Below are positions 8,937 through 18,595 of a DNA stretch of 64,000 nucleotides, one piece after another. The notes under the pieces are model-generated. The model ran no database searches and was not told the DNA's origin. It worked only from the letters and a program-made list of their open reading frames with translations. Positions within the stretch are counted from its first letter, which is position 1, and each line of letters opens with the position of its first letter. The position numbers and the translations under genes are program-made. Source of the DNA: Mycolicibacterium aurum (GTDB lineage Bacteria; Actinomycetota; Actinomycetes; Mycobacteriales; Mycobacteriaceae); the NCBI RefSeq assembly GCF_900637195.1, contig NZ_LR134356.1, forward strand, positions 620,001 to 684,000, given 5' to 3'.

Positions 8937-11153
8937 CTAGCGGGACTCCGCGAACGCCCGCAACGACTCGACCTGGACGGGGTCGAGTGACGGACGTACT
9001 GCCTCGCGGGCCCTGGCCACGTCCTCCGCGGTGACGTCGGCGGCGTCGATCGAGCGCCGCATCGCCGTCAGCGCGGCCTCGCGAAGCAGCGCCACACAGT
9101 CGGCGGCGCTGTAGCCGTCCAGGTCGGCAGCCAGGGACTCCAGGTCGACATCGTCGGCGAGCGGCACGGATTTGCCTGCCGTGCGCAGGATCTGGGTGCG
9201 CGCCTCGGCGTCGGGCGGCTCCACGAACACGAGCTTCTCCAGCCGGCCCGGCCGAAGCAGCGCCGGGTCGATCAGGTCGGGACGGTTGGTCGCGCCCAGC
9301 ACCACGACGTCGCGCAGCGGGTCGATGCCGTCGAGTTCGGTCAGCATCGCCGCCACCACGCGGTCGGTGACCCCGGAGTCGAAACTCTGCCCGCGCCGCG
9401 GCGCCAACGCGTCGATCTCGTCGAGGAACACCAGCGACGGGGCCGAGTCGCGGGCGCGCTGGAACAGTTCACGCACCGCCTTCTCCGACGAGCCCACCCA
9501 CTTGTCCATCAGCTCAGCGCCTTTGACCGCGTGCACGCTGAGCCGGCCGGAGCTGGCCAGCGCGCGAACCACGAACGTCTTCCCGCATCCGGGCGGGCCG
9601 TACAGCAGCACGCCGCGTGGCGGCTCGACCCCGAGTCGCTGGAACGTCTCCGGGTGCTGCAGCGGCCACAGCACCGCCTCGGTGAGTGCCTGTTTGGTCT
9701 CGGCCATGTCGCCGACGTCCTCAAGAGTCACCGACCCGACGGACACCTCTTCGGTGGCCGATCGCGACAGCGGCCGGATCACGCCGAGGGCGCCGACCAG
9801 ATCCTCCTGCTGCAATGCCGGGGTCTCACCGTTCTCGCTGGCCCTGGCGGCCGCGCGCAGCGCGGCCTCGCGCACCAACGCTGCAAGATCGGAGACCACG
9901 AATCCCGGTGTGCGCTCGGCAATCTCGCTGAGCTCGAGTTCGCCGGCCGGCACGTCGCGCAGCAGTACCTCGAGTAGCTGTCTGCGCACCGCACCGTCGG
10001 GCAGGGTCAGGCCCAGCTCGCGATCACACAGGTCGGGCGCCCGCAGCCGCGGGTCGAGGTTGTCGGGCACTGCCGAGGTCGCGACGAACGCGACGCCCTT
10101 GGTGGCGACCGCCGAACGCAGCTCGGACAGGATCAGGGTGGCCACCGGATCGGCGGGCACCGGTAGGAGCGCGTCGGCGTCGGAGACCAGCAGGACGCCA
10201 CCCCCGTCGCGGACCGTCGACACCGCGGCGGCCACGCTGGACAACCGGTCCTCGGCGCGCAGCGAACCGACTTCCGGTCCGTCGAGCTCGACCAGCCGCC
10301 GGCCCGCGCACACCGTGCGAACCATGGTGGCCTTGCCGACACCGGCCGGTCCCGACACCAGTACGCCCAGATTCGCCGTCGCCCCCAGCTTTTCGAGGAG
10401 CTCCGGCTGGTCGAGGGCGAGCTTGAGCCACTCGCCGAGCCGGCTCGCCTGTGTGTGGGCGCCCTTCAGGTCATCGAAACTGATGGCCGGTTCGTGCGGC
10501 TCCTCGGCCACCACGTGCCGGCCGGTGCTGTCCGGGGGAGCGGGCTGTGAGCTACCCGGGCCTGACGCGGCACCCCAGCACACCAGCGAATTGGGTTGCA
10601 CGCTCACGGGTCCTGCCGGGTCGACGGCTGTCACGGTCAGCAGTTCCGAGGTCCAGGTGATGCCCACCGAGGCGGTCAGCGCGGCGCTGGCCGCCGACGT
10701 CGACGTCCCGGGTCCGAGATCGCGGGGCAGCAGCGACACGGTGTCGCCGACCGTCATCACCTTGCCGAGCAGAGCCTGACGCAGTGTCGCGGCCGTGATC
10801 GACTGCGTCGCCAGATTCGAGCCGCTGACCGTGACGGCGCGGGCGCCGTACACCGTGGCGGGAGCGACCAGCACCGAGGTGTCCTCGCGCAGGCCCGCGT
10901 TCGACAGCGTGACGTCGTCGAGCAGCGCGGTGCCCGTCGGGGTCCCGGCCGGCGCGATCCCCACCACGGCGGCCGTGGTGCGGGCGCCGGTCAGCGACAC
11001 CGCATCCCACTCCCGCACGCCCAGCGCGGCGATCGCCTCCGGATGCAGCCTCACCACGCCCCGGCGGGAGTCCAGCGCCGAGGTGTTCAACCGGGCGGTC
11101 AGGGTCAGGTGCGCGCGTGGCCGATCCGCGGCGATCTCGTCGAGTTCGGACAC
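8937..11153 (-). CDS. CDC48/VCP-like double AAA+ ATPase (Rv0435c type)
   Basis: A 738-residue protein. An N-terminal CDC48-type substrate-binding region (about 15-180) is followed by two AAA modules. D1 has a Walker A GPAGVGKAT near residue 267, but its Walker B reads VLLVSDAD, lacking the catalytic glutamate, so D1 probably binds rather than hydrolyses ATP. D2 is complete: LYGPPGCGKT near 517, LVFLDEID near 570, GATNRPDLIDPALLRPGR. It is likely an unfoldase or segregase. It follows pssA with a 1-nt gap, as in M. tuberculosis, so it is probably co-transcribed. GTG start with GAGAGG upstream. Confidence 0.88.
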   Translation of the reverse strand: MSELDEIAADRPRAHLTLTARLNTSALDSRRGVVRLHPEAIAALGVREWDAVSLTGARTTAAVVGIAPAGTPTGTALLDDVTLSNAGLREDTSVLVAPATVYGARAVTVSGSNLATQSITAATLRQALLGKVMTVGDTVSLLPRDLGPGTSTSAASAALTASVGITWTSELLTVTAVDPAGPVSVQPNSLVCWGAASGPGSSQPAPPDSTGRHVVAEEPHEPAISFDDLKGAHTQASRLGEWLKLALDQPELLEKLGATANLGVLVSGPAGVGKATMVRTVCAGRRLVELDGPEVGSLRAEDRLSSVAAAVSTVRDGGGVLLVSDADALLPVPADPVATLILSELRSAVATKGVAFVATSAVPDNLDPRLRAPDLCDRELGLTLPDGAVRRQLLEVLLRDVPAGELELSEIAERTPGFVVSDLAALVREAALRAAARASENGETPALQQEDLVGALGVIRPLSRSATEEVSVGSVTLEDVGDMAETKQALTEAVLWPLQHPETFQRLGVEPPRGVLLYGPPGCGKTFVVRALASSGRLSVHAVKGAELMDKWVGSSEKAVRELFQRARDSAPSLVFLDEIDALAPRRGQSFDSGVTDRVVAAMLTELDGIDPLRDVVVLGATNRPDLIDPALLRPGRLEKLVFVEPPDAEARTQILRTAGKSVPLADDVDLESLAADLDGYSAADCVALLREAALTAMRRSIDAADVTAEDVARAREAVRPSLDPVQVESLRAFAESR

Positions 11154-11154
11154 G

Positions 11155-12018
11155 TCACCCTCTCGGCGGCCTGCGCAGGCCGAGGCGCTGCATCGAGCGG
11201 CGGTGCGGCTGCGTGCGGCGAATGGCCCGCCGCGCCGCCCGCTGCTGACGCGGCTTGTCGTCCCACACCTCCGGGTGTGCCGCGAGGAAGCGCCGGGTGC
11301 GGAATGCGAACGGGATGTGCAGGAAGTACGCGACGATGATCGCCAGGATCACGAGGTAGCCGTACAGGATCGAGGCCGCCACACCGATCGCGAGTAGGGC
11401 CAGCAGCGGGGCCACCATGTTCGGCGGCACCGAGAACGTGTGGACCTTGCGCATCGGCAGGGTGCTGACCACCAGGAGGGACACCGCGATCATCCAGATC
11501 ACCACGGCGGTCTCCGAGGTCCACCAGCCGTCGCCGAACTGCAGCTTGACGGCCAGCGGGCCGATGGCGCCGATCGCCCCGGCGGGGGCGGGCAGGCCGG
11601 TGAAGTACTTCTTCTCGTAATCGGGCTGATCCACGCTGAGCATCGCGTTGTAGCGGGCCAGCCGCAGCACGATGCACACGGCGTAGAGCAGTACGACGAT
11701 CCAGCCGATGCGCGAGGTCGACAGCAGCGTGCCGTACACGATGAAGGCCGGCGCCACACCGAAGTTCACCGCGTCGGCCAGCGAGTCGATCTCCTCGCCC
11801 ATCTTCGAGGTGGCGTTGAGTGCGCGCGCCAGCCTGCCGTCGAGGGCGTCGAGAATTGCCGCGATGGCCAGGAACGCCATCGCCTCGGTGGGCCGGCCGT
11901 CGAGCGCGAACTTCACCGCGCTCAAGCCCAGACAGATCGCCGCGACGGTCATGGCGCTGGGCAGGATGCGCACGCTCACGACAGGTGCCTTGATGCGGCG
12001 CTTACGGGGCTGGATCAT
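11155..12018 (-). CDS. pssA: CDP-diacylglycerol--serine O-phosphatidyltransferase
   Basis: A 287-residue integral membrane enzyme that makes phosphatidylserine from CDP-diacylglycerol and serine. The CDP-alcohol phosphotransferase signature is complete at about residues 57-80: DALDGRLAR then GEEIDSLAD (DGxxAR...GxxxDxxxD). About six to eight hydrophobic helices follow to residue 240, and the tail is arginine-rich. The start overlaps the psd stop by 4 nt; the product is the substrate of Psd, so the pair forms the phosphatidylethanolamine pathway. Confidence 0.93.
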   Translation of the reverse strand: MIQPRKRRIKAPVVSVRILPSAMTVAAICLGLSAVKFALDGRPTEAMAFLAIAAILDALDGRLARALNATSKMGEEIDSLADAVNFGVAPAFIVYGTLLSTSRIGWIVVLLYAVCIVLRLARYNAMLSVDQPDYEKKYFTGLPAPAGAIGAIGPLAVKLQFGDGWWTSETAVVIWMIAVSLLVVSTLPMRKVHTFSVPPNMVAPLLALLAIGVAASILYGYLVILAIIVAYFLHIPFAFRTRRFLAAHPEVWDDKPRQQRAARRAIRRTQPHRRSMQRLGLRRPPRG

Positions 12019-12713
12019 GGCAACTCGGCCAGCACGGTCTCGCCGGCCAGGGCTCGCTGCCCGACCTCGACCAGGATGGTGGACCCTGCGGGCAGGTAGG
12101 TGTCCAGGCGTGAGCCGTAGCGGATCAGCCCGTAGGTGTCACCGAGGCCGATCTTGTCGCCGGCCGCGACGTTGCAGACGATGCGGCGGGCGAGCAGGCC
12201 CGCGATCTGCACGGCGATGACCTCGGCGCCGTCTGGGTTGCGGATGACGACGCTGTTGCGCTCGTTGTCCGCGCTGGCTGCGGCCAGCTCGGCAGAGACG
12301 AACAGGCCGGGCCGGTGCTTGACGGCCACCACCTCGCCACCGATCGGGGCGCGCTGCACGTGCGCGTCCAGCAGGGAGAGGAAGATGCTGATCCGCGGCA
12401 AAGGCACTGCGGGAAGCCCGAGTTCGGCCGGCGGGATCTCGTGCTCGATCAGGCAGATGAGTCCGTCTGCCGGGGCGACGACGACGCCGGGCCGGCTCGG
12501 TGGCTTGCGTGGCGGGTGGCGGAAGAAGGCGGCGTTGGCGGCCGCGGAGGCGAGTCCGGCGCGGCGCAACCACCGGTTGCTTCGTCCCGCGAAGGCGACC
12601 GCGAGGCTGACGCCGACGAACGGCAGACCTTCCGGATGCATCGGGGGAACGGACGAGCGGACCAAAGCCGCCAGCCGCGCTGGTCCTGTCTTGAGGTCGG
12701 GGCGTCTGGCCAT
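12015..12713 (-). CDS. psd: Phosphatidylserine decarboxylase
   Basis: A 232-residue pyruvoyl-dependent decarboxylase that turns phosphatidylserine into phosphatidylethanolamine at the membrane. Seen: [28 protein letters not shown], and the self-cleavage region [11 protein letters not shown] near the C-terminus, where the serine of GS becomes the pyruvoyl group. The start at 12711-12713 (MARRPDL) matches the family start; the frame stays open upstream through the first copy of a tandem repeat, which is not likely coding. Coupled to pssA by a 4-nt overlap. Confidence 0.92.
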   Translation of the reverse strand: MARRPDLKTGPARLAALVRSSVPPMHPEGLPFVGVSLAVAFAGRSNRWLRRAGLASAAANAAFFRHPPRKPPSRPGVVVAPADGLICLIEHEIPPAELGLPAVPLPRISIFLSLLDAHVQRAPIGGEVVAVKHRPGLFVSAELAAASADNERNSVVIRNPDGAEVIAVQIAGLLARRIVCNVAAGDKIGLGDTYGLIRYGSRLDTYLPAGSTILVEVGQRALAGETVLAELP

Positions 12714-12728
12714 CGTGCGGGCGAGTCT

Positions 12729-12792
12729 ACCGACGAGCGCTTGCGCGAGGAGCATCCAGCACCGACGAGCGCTTGCGCGAGGAGCATCCAGC
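12729..12792. repeat. Perfect 32-bp tandem duplication between moeA and psd
   Basis: Bases 12729-12760 and 12761-12792 are identical: two abutting copies of a 32-bp unit that begins ACCGACGAGCG, has GCGCTTGCGC in the middle and ends GAGCATCCAGC. They fill almost the whole gap between the moeA stop (12806) and the psd start (12713), so they lie in the psd leader or promoter. The unit length is not a multiple of three. Two copies with no spacer rule out a CRISPR array. Confidence 0.95.
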
Positions 12793-12805
12793 CGCTGCGT
12801 GACCC

Positions 12806-14005
12806 CTACCGCAGGTCCCAGACCTGAACGCGTGAGCCCGCGGCCACCTCGGCGACGTCCTCGTCGAGCTCAAGCAGGCAGTTCGCCGACGCGAGCCACC
12901 GCAGGTGGTGCGAGGCCGGGGGCCCGTATCCGCTGACGGTGTCGGTCACCGGGTCGAACACCCCGCGGCGGAACTGCCGCTTGCCGCGGGGCGAGGTGAG
13001 GTCCTCGGTGAGCATCGCGGTGCGGCGGGGCCGCTCGGTGTCCGTCAGCCCCATGGCGACGCGCAGCGCCGGACGGACGAACACCTCGAAGGACACCAGC
13101 GCGCTGACCGGGTTCCCCGGCAACGTGACGATCGGGGTGCCGTCGTCGAGGACGCCGGAGCCCTGCGGCATCCCGGGCTGCATTGCGACCTTGACGAACT
13201 CGACGGTGCCGCTCAGCGCGTCCTTGACCACCTCGTAGGCGCCCGCGCTGACCCCGCCGGTCGTGATGACCAGGTCGGCGCCGGCCGCCGTGTGCTGACG
13301 CAGGGTTTCGCGAAACGCGTCAACGTCGTCGGTGGTCATCGGCGCCACCGCCGCCTCGGCGCCGGCGTCGCGGACGGCCGCGGCGAGCATCACCGCGTTC
13401 GATTCGTAGATCTGACCCGGCTGCAGCGGTATGCCGGGGGCCACCAACTCGGTGCCCGTCGACAGCACGAGCACCCGCAGGCGCGGGATCACCGGCAGCT
13501 CGCCGAGTCCCAGCGCAGCAGCCAGTCCCAGCGCGGCGGGGGTGAGGAGTTGGCCGGCCCGCAGCACCGTGGTTCCCGCGGTGACGTCCTCGCCGGCGCG
13601 CCGGATGTGCTGCCCCTCCTTCTTACCCTCCCGGATCGTGACGGTGTCGACGGCGCCGTCGGTGGCCTCGACCGGGACCACCGTGGTCGCGCCCATCGGC
13701 AGCGGCGCGCCGGTCATGATGCGGTGCGCCGTGCCGGGGGCGAGCGTCGGGATGTCGGTGCGGCCCGCCGGGATGTCCTCGGCGACGGGCAACCGCACCG
13801 GGGTGGCGTCGGAGGCGCCCGCGATGTCGCCGACGTGCACGGCGTACCCGTCCATCGCGGAGTTGTCGAAGTTGGGCAGCGACAGCGGCGCAACCACATC
13901 CTCGGCGAGAACCAGGCCGAGTGCGTCGGGTGTCGGCACGTTCTCGGCCGGGCGCGGCGTGATCCGGGCGGCGACGATGCGCCGGTGTTCGTCGACGGTG
14001 CGCAT
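12806..14005 (-). CDS. moeA2: Molybdopterin molybdenumtransferase MoeA (MoeA2 type)
   Basis: A 399-residue enzyme that inserts molybdate into adenylated molybdopterin. MoeA_N covers about 1-165 ([29 protein letters not shown]), the MoCF domain about 175-315 ([27 protein letters not shown]), and MoeA_C about 325-399. The end, [20 protein letters not shown], is shared with the Rv0438c group. The ATG at 14003-14005 overlaps the last base of the upstream SDR stop. No molybdoenzyme gene is adjacent, so its client is not visible here. Confidence 0.92.
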   Translation of the reverse strand: MRTVDEHRRIVAARITPRPAENVPTPDALGLVLAEDVVAPLSLPNFDNSAMDGYAVHVGDIAGASDATPVRLPVAEDIPAGRTDIPTLAPGTAHRIMTGAPLPMGATTVVPVEATDGAVDTVTIREGKKEGQHIRRAGEDVTAGTTVLRAGQLLTPAALGLAAALGLGELPVIPRLRVLVLSTGTELVAPGIPLQPGQIYESNAVMLAAAVRDAGAEAAVAPMTTDDVDAFRETLRQHTAAGADLVITTGGVSAGAYEVVKDALSGTVEFVKVAMQPGMPQGSGVLDDGTPIVTLPGNPVSALVSFEVFVRPALRVAMGLTDTERPRRTAMLTEDLTSPRGKRQFRRGVFDPVTDTVSGYGPPASHHLRWLASANCLLELDEDVAEVAAGSRVQVWDLR

Positions 14006-14919
14006 CAGAGGGGGTAGCTCACGCCGGTCAGCTCCTCGGAGACGGTCCACAGCCGCTTCTGCACCGCCACGTCGTGGGACTTCGCGTTCGACTCGACCAG
14101 GACGGGGTGGCCGACGGCCTCCTGGAACCCCGAGGGTCCGTAGTACTGGCCGCCCTGCACGGCGGGATCGGTGGCTGCCCGCAGCGTGGGCAGCGCGCCG
14201 ACCGCGGGGCTGTTGGTCACCAGCCCGGCCAGCTTCATGACGCCCGGAATGCTGGTGCCGGGGACGTGGCGCATCAACTCGGTGTTGGAGATGCCGGGGT
14301 GGGCGGCCACCGCGATCGTCGACGCGCCGGCAGCCCCGAGTCTGCGCTGCAGCTCGTAGGTGAACATGAGGTTGGCCAGCTTCGACTGCCCGTAGGCGGC
14401 GACGCGGTTGTACTTGCGCTCCCACTGCAGGTCGTCGAAGTGGATGTCGGCCAGCTGCCGGTGAGCCAGGCTGGCCACCGTCACCACGCGCGAACCGGGG
14501 ACGTCGAGCAGGTTGTGCAGCAGGAGGCCGGTGAGGGCGAAGTGGCCGAGGTGGTTGGTGCCGAACTGCAACTCGAAGCCGTCGGCGGTGGTCTGCTTGG
14601 GCGGATACATCACGCCGGCGTTGTTGATCAGCAAGTCGATCCGGGGGAGGGCGGCCCCCAGGTCCTCGGCGGCGGCGCGGACGCTCGCCAGCGAGGACAG
14701 GTCGAGCTCCTGCACGGTGACGTCGGCGCCGGGGTGGACCCGCTTGAGCGCGGCCACCGCGGCCGCGCCCTTGTCCAGGTTGCGCACCGCGACCACGACT
14801 TTGGCGCCCTTACCGGCGAGCACCAGTGCCGCCTCGTATCCGATGCCGGTGTTGGCGCCGGTGACGATGGCCACCCGGCCGGACTGGTCGGGCACGTCGG
14901 CCGCGGTCCATTTGGTCAT
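14005..14919 (-). CDS. Short-chain dehydrogenase/reductase (Rv0439c type)
   Basis: A 304-residue classical SDR similar in layout to retinol-dehydrogenase-like SDRs. NAD(P) loop TGANTGIGYEAA at about 20, NNAGVMYPP near 100, and the catalytic YGQSK near 176. The substrate is unknown. Its translation stop overlaps the moeA2 start, so it heads the moeA2-psd-pssA-ATPase transcription order. A close paralogue with the same C-terminal pattern (RLWxVSEELT) lies at 25816-26727. The start at 14917-14919 (MTKWTAADVPDQ) mirrors the paralogue's start. Confidence 0.88.
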   Translation of the reverse strand: MTKWTAADVPDQSGRVAIVTGANTGIGYEAALVLAGKGAKVVVAVRNLDKGAAAVAALKRVHPGADVTVQELDLSSLASVRAAAEDLGAALPRIDLLINNAGVMYPPKQTTADGFELQFGTNHLGHFALTGLLLHNLLDVPGSRVVTVASLAHRQLADIHFDDLQWERKYNRVAAYGQSKLANLMFTYELQRRLGAAGASTIAVAAHPGISNTELMRHVPGTSIPGVMKLAGLVTNSPAVGALPTLRAATDPAVQGGQYYGPSGFQEAVGHPVLVESNAKSHDVAVQKRLWTVSEELTGVSYPL

Positions 14920-14924
14920 GGGAC

Positions 14925-16582
14925 TCAACTTACGGATGCGATGGAACGTCCCGCGACCCTGCCGGTGAACAGGCACCCGCCGACGAACGTCCCCTCCAGC
15001 GAGCGCCGGCCGTGGATCCCGCCGCCGCCGAAGCCTGACACCTCGCCCGCGGCGAACAGCCCGGGCAGCGGATCGCCGCCGGGCTGTAGCACGCGCCCGG
15101 CCGTGTCGGTCTGCAGTCCACCCAGCGTCTTGCGGGTGGTGATGTGCAGCTTGACCGCGATCAGCGGCCCGGCTGCGGGGTCAAGGATCGGCCCCGGTCT
15201 GGCGATGCGGGTCCGGTCGGGCAGGTAGCGCCTGGCGTTGCGGATCGCGGCGAACTGCAGGTCCTTGCTGTAGCGGTTGACCGACTGGGCGTCGCGGGCG
15301 CGGAGTTCGCGCTCGAGCACGTGCACGTCGATGGGCGTCACACCCGGCACGTCGTTCATGCCTCGGACCAGTTCGGCAATGGAATGCCCGGTCACGAAAT
15401 CCTCACCGCGGTCCAGGAAGTCCTGCATGTGCGGCGAGATCGTCGGCTTCAGCGTGCCCCTGACCAGTTGCCAGATGTGCTTGCCGGTGAGCGCAGGGTT
15501 CTGCTCCTGCCCGGACATCCCGAACTCCTTGCGGAAGATCTCCCGGTTCATGACCAGCCAGGAGTACGAGTGGCCCGAGGCCATCACATGGCGGACCGCG
15601 CCGACGGTGTCGAAGTTCGGATACAGCGGCGGCGGGAACCGTGTGCCCGTCGCGTCCAGCCACAGTGCGGACGGACCGGCGGTGACGTGGATGCCGTGGT
15701 TGGGCCAGATGGGCTCGATGTTCGTGACGCCGTCGGGGTAGAACCACAGCCGGTCCTCGTTGGTGATGTGGGCGCCGGCCCGCTTGGCTACGGCCAGCAT
15801 CCTGCCGTCCACGTAGGCCGGGTTGCCACACAGCAATTCGTCGGGGTAGCGGCCGAAGCTGCGCGTGAACAGATCGCGCACCAGGCTGGGGCTGCCGCCC
15901 ACCCCTCCGGTGGCCAACAGCACTGCGGGGGCGTGCAGGCTGAAGTCGCCGGCTTCGGCGCCGGTGGACGGTGCGCCGCGGCGGTGGGTCGACGGCTCCA
16001 ACGTCGCGCCGCGAACCCCGGTGACCACGCCGCCGTCGACGATGAGTTCGTCGACCCGGTGCCACGGCAGCCGCGTCACCGCGCCCTGGGCGACGGCGGC
16101 CTGCACCCGGCGCGCGAACACCTCGACAAGGCCGGGCCCGGTGCCCCACGTGACATGGAACCGGGGGACGCTGTTGCCGGATCCGAGCGCACCGTGGCCG
16201 CCGCGCTCCGGCCACACCGGGATCGGGTAGGGCCGCCACCCCAGGCCGCGCAGCCACCGCTTTTCTCGCCGCACGCGAATTCCACGTAGCGCGATGCCCA
16301 TTCCCGCGCCCAGTGGTCGTCGGGGCCGTCAGAGAACTGCGCCGAACCCCACCAGTCCTGCATCGCCAGCTCGCGGGAGTCCTTGATGCCCAGCCGGCGC
16401 TGCTCGGGGGTGTCGACCATGAACAAGCCGCCGTAGGACCAGTACGCCTGGCCGCCGAAATCGGCGGGACCCTGCTGATCCACCAGCAGGACCGACCTGC
16501 CCGCGGCGGCGATCTCGCACGTCGCGACCAGCCCGGCCAACCCGTGGCCCACGACGATCACGTCGGCCGACTTCTGCGTCAT
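14925..16582 (-). pseudogene. FAD-binding dehydrogenase (fumarate-reductase/ketosteroid-dehydrogenase-like), frameshifted
   Basis: The N-terminal frame starts at 16582 with VIVVGHGLAGLVATCEI, an FAD Rossmann loop, and continues in register to HWAREWASRYVEF and GEK. Homology then jumps to another frame (RWLRG, PVWPERGGHG, GNSVPRFHVTWGTG) and runs to 14925 with the family end GGGGIHGRRSLEGTFVGGC. The switch falls at an A-run on the coding strand (16261-16264 as T on the plus strand). One missing A would explain it. Without the shift the protein would be about 550 residues, normal for FAD_binding_2 enzymes. A true mutation or a sequencing error cannot be told apart here. Confidence 0.8.
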
Positions 16583-16618
16583 CGCGGCCTGACGTTAGTC
16601 GCCCGATAGCCTTGCGGG

Positions 16619-17101
16619 GTGCACCTGGTTGAACCGGCGCACCCGCCGAGCCGGAAAGCGCCACTGGTCTGGGCTATCGGGTCAGCCATCCCGTGGGTCG
16701 TCGCGGTCGTGGCGCAGGTCGTGTGGTTCGTGCTCGACGGCCGCGCTCCCTGGCTGCATCTGCTGCTCGCCGGCGCCACCGCGGTCGCAATCGTGGTGTC
16801 GGTGGTCGTCGCCCCGCTGTGGCGATACCGGGTGCACCGCTGGGACATGGACGCAACCGCGGTGTACACCCGGACGGGTTGGCTGGTGCAGGAGCGCCGG
16901 ATCGCGCCCATCTCCCGGGTGCAGACCGTCGACACCTACCGCGGCCCGCTGGATCGGCTGTTCGGGTTGGCGAACGTGACGGTGACGACGGCGTCGTCGG
17001 CCGGTGCCGTGCGCATCGTCGCCCTCGACGTGGACGTCGCCGACCGGGTGGTGGCGCAGCTGACCGACATCGCGGCGCTGGGGGCCGGGGACGCCACGTG
17101 A
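16619..17101 (+). CDS. Bacterial PH-domain membrane protein (YdbS-like)
   Basis: A 160-residue protein with two helices (about residues 16-65) and a bPH_2 domain at about 70-150: WDMDATAVYTRTGWLVQERRIAPISRVQTVDT, broken here only for naming, followed by LDRLFGLANVTVTTASSAG. It is the YdbS-type partner of the larger YdbT-type protein that follows; the GTGA overlap couples them. The function of this pair is not established; membrane association is clear from the helices. GTG start at 16619, 36 bp from the divergent FAD pseudogene. Confidence 0.8.
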   Translation: MHLVEPAHPPSRKAPLVWAIGSAIPWVVAVVAQVVWFVLDGRAPWLHLLLAGATAVAIVVSVVVAPLWRYRVHRWDMDATAVYTRTGWLVQERRIAPISRVQTVDTYRGPLDRLFGLANVTVTTASSAGAVRIVALDVDVADRVVAQLTDIAALGAGDAT

Positions 17102-18549
17102 CCGTCGGAGTTGGGCTGGACTGGCGCCGTCTGAGCCCGCGCATGTTGCTCGTGCACCCCGTGCACGAAGTGGTGCGCCAGCTTCCGGTGCTGATCGGGA
17201 CGCTGGTGCTGGGCTCGGCGACCGGGAATCCGGTCTGGACGCTGATCGGTGTCGGCCTGGTGCTCGCGTATGGACTGGCCCGCTGGTTCACCACGACGTA
17301 CCGCATCGGGACTGACGAGGTGCAGCTGCGCACCGGGGTGTTGCAGCGCAACGTGCTGTCGGTGCCCCGCAGCCGGATCAGGTCGGTGTCGACGGACGCG
17401 CGGCTGCTGCACCGGCTGCTCGGCCTGACCGTGCTGCAGGTCAGTACTGGCCAGGAAGTCAAGGGGGACAAGGCTTTCGAACTGGACGCGGTTCCGGCGG
17501 CCGAGGTGGCGCGACTGCGGGCGATCCTGCTTGCGGACTCGCTGGTGTCTGCCGAGACCGGTGACCGCTCCAGCGTGCTGGCCCGGTGGCAACCGTCGTG
17601 GCTGCGCTACAGCCCGCTGACGCCGACCGGGCTGGTGATGATCGTCGCCGCGCTGGGTGTGGTGAGTCAGACGGGAGTGCTTGCCGCGCTGCGGGATTCA
17701 CCGCTTATTCGGGCAGGCGAGGATGCCGCCGAGGATGCGGGCGCTGTCGCGGTGGTTGCCGCGGTGGGGGCGGTGGTGCTGATCGCCTCGGTCGCGCTGT
17801 CGGTGTCGCAGTCGCTGCTCACGTACGCCAACCTGCTGTTGCGCCGCGACTCCGAGGTCTTGCACCTGTCGCACGGGCTGCTGCGGGTGCGGGAGCACAC
17901 GTTCGACATGCGGCGGCTGCGCGGCGGCACGCTGAGAGAACCGCTGCTGGTGCGGCTGTTCGGCGGCGCCCGCCTGGACGCGGTGATGACCGGCGTCACC
18001 GGCGCGGGCGAGGCATCCCAGTTGCTCCCACCGTGTCCGCGCGGCACCGCCGAGGCGGTACTGATCGAGCTGATCGAGCAGCCGGACGCGGTGCACGGCC
18101 CCTTGGTTTCGCACGGGCCGGTGGCGGCACGGCGGCGCTGGACCAGGGCGATGATGCTGCCCGCGCTCGTGGTCGTCGCTCTCGCGGTGCTGGCGGCCGG
18201 CACGGTTCCGCTCTGGGCGTGGGCCGTGGCTGCGGCCCTGACGGTTTTCAGCGTGTTTCTCGCGGTCGACCGCACCCGGTCCCTGGGCCACCGCGTCGGC
18301 GACGGCTGGTTGGTGGCGCGGGCGGGCAGTCTGGCGCGGCGCCGCGATTGCGTGGCCGCGGCGGGCATCGTCGGGTGGACGGTGCGCCAGACGCTGTTTC
18401 AGCGCAGGGCCGGGGTGGCCACGCTGGTCGCCGCGACCGCGGCCGGCGTGAAGCACTACGAGCTGATCGACGTACCGGCCGAGATCGCGTGGTCGGTGGC
18501 GGCGACGACGTCACCATGGGTGGCCTCGAGCAAGTGGGCGCACAGCTAG
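17098..18549 (+). CDS. Multi-PH-domain membrane protein (YdbT-like)
   Basis: A 483-residue membrane protein with repeated bPH_2 modules separated by helix pairs. The first is at about 65-140 (YRIGTDEVQLRTGVLQRN, SRIRSVSTDARLLHRLLGL), the second at about 250-330 (DSEVLHLSHGLLRVREHTFD), and a third degenerate one lies after 390 (VGDGWLVARAGSLARRRD). This three-module layout matches YdbT. It overlaps the YdbS-like gene by 4 nt. No enzymatic motif is seen, so a scaffold or envelope role is only inferred. Confidence 0.82.
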   Translation: MTVGVGLDWRRLSPRMLLVHPVHEVVRQLPVLIGTLVLGSATGNPVWTLIGVGLVLAYGLARWFTTTYRIGTDEVQLRTGVLQRNVLSVPRSRIRSVSTDARLLHRLLGLTVLQVSTGQEVKGDKAFELDAVPAAEVARLRAILLADSLVSAETGDRSSVLARWQPSWLRYSPLTPTGLVMIVAALGVVSQTGVLAALRDSPLIRAGEDAAEDAGAVAVVAAVGAVVLIASVALSVSQSLLTYANLLLRRDSEVLHLSHGLLRVREHTFDMRRLRGGTLREPLLVRLFGGARLDAVMTGVTGAGEASQLLPPCPRGTAEAVLIELIEQPDAVHGPLVSHGPVAARRRWTRAMMLPALVVVALAVLAAGTVPLWAWAVAAALTVFSVFLAVDRTRSLGHRVGDGWLVARAGSLARRRDCVAAAGIVGWTVRQTLFQRRAGVATLVAATAAGVKHYELIDVPAEIAWSVAATTSPWVASSKWAHS

Positions 18550-18583
18550 CGGGGTTCCGAGTTGCGCGCGGTCGTCGGCCGTT

Positions 18584-18589
18584 TACTGT
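18584..18589 (+). promoter_or_regulatory. Candidate -10 box placing transcription start on the HAD gene ATG
   Basis: TACTGT (TANNNT) ends 6 nt before the ATG at 18596. In mycobacteria this spacing is typical of leaderless transcripts, in which the first base of the RNA is the A of the start codon. No Shine-Dalgarno sequence precedes the gene, which agrees. Confidence 0.45.
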
Positions 18590-18595
18590 CGCACC

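Noticed and set aside
9172..10779. A 535-codon open frame opposite the CDC48-like ATPase
   Set aside because: Serine/arginine/proline-rich low-complexity translation typical of antisense shadow in GC-rich genes; no start signal.
12729..12792. Two 32-bp repeats considered as a CRISPR remnant
   Set aside because: The copies abut with no spacer, there are only two, and no cas gene is near.
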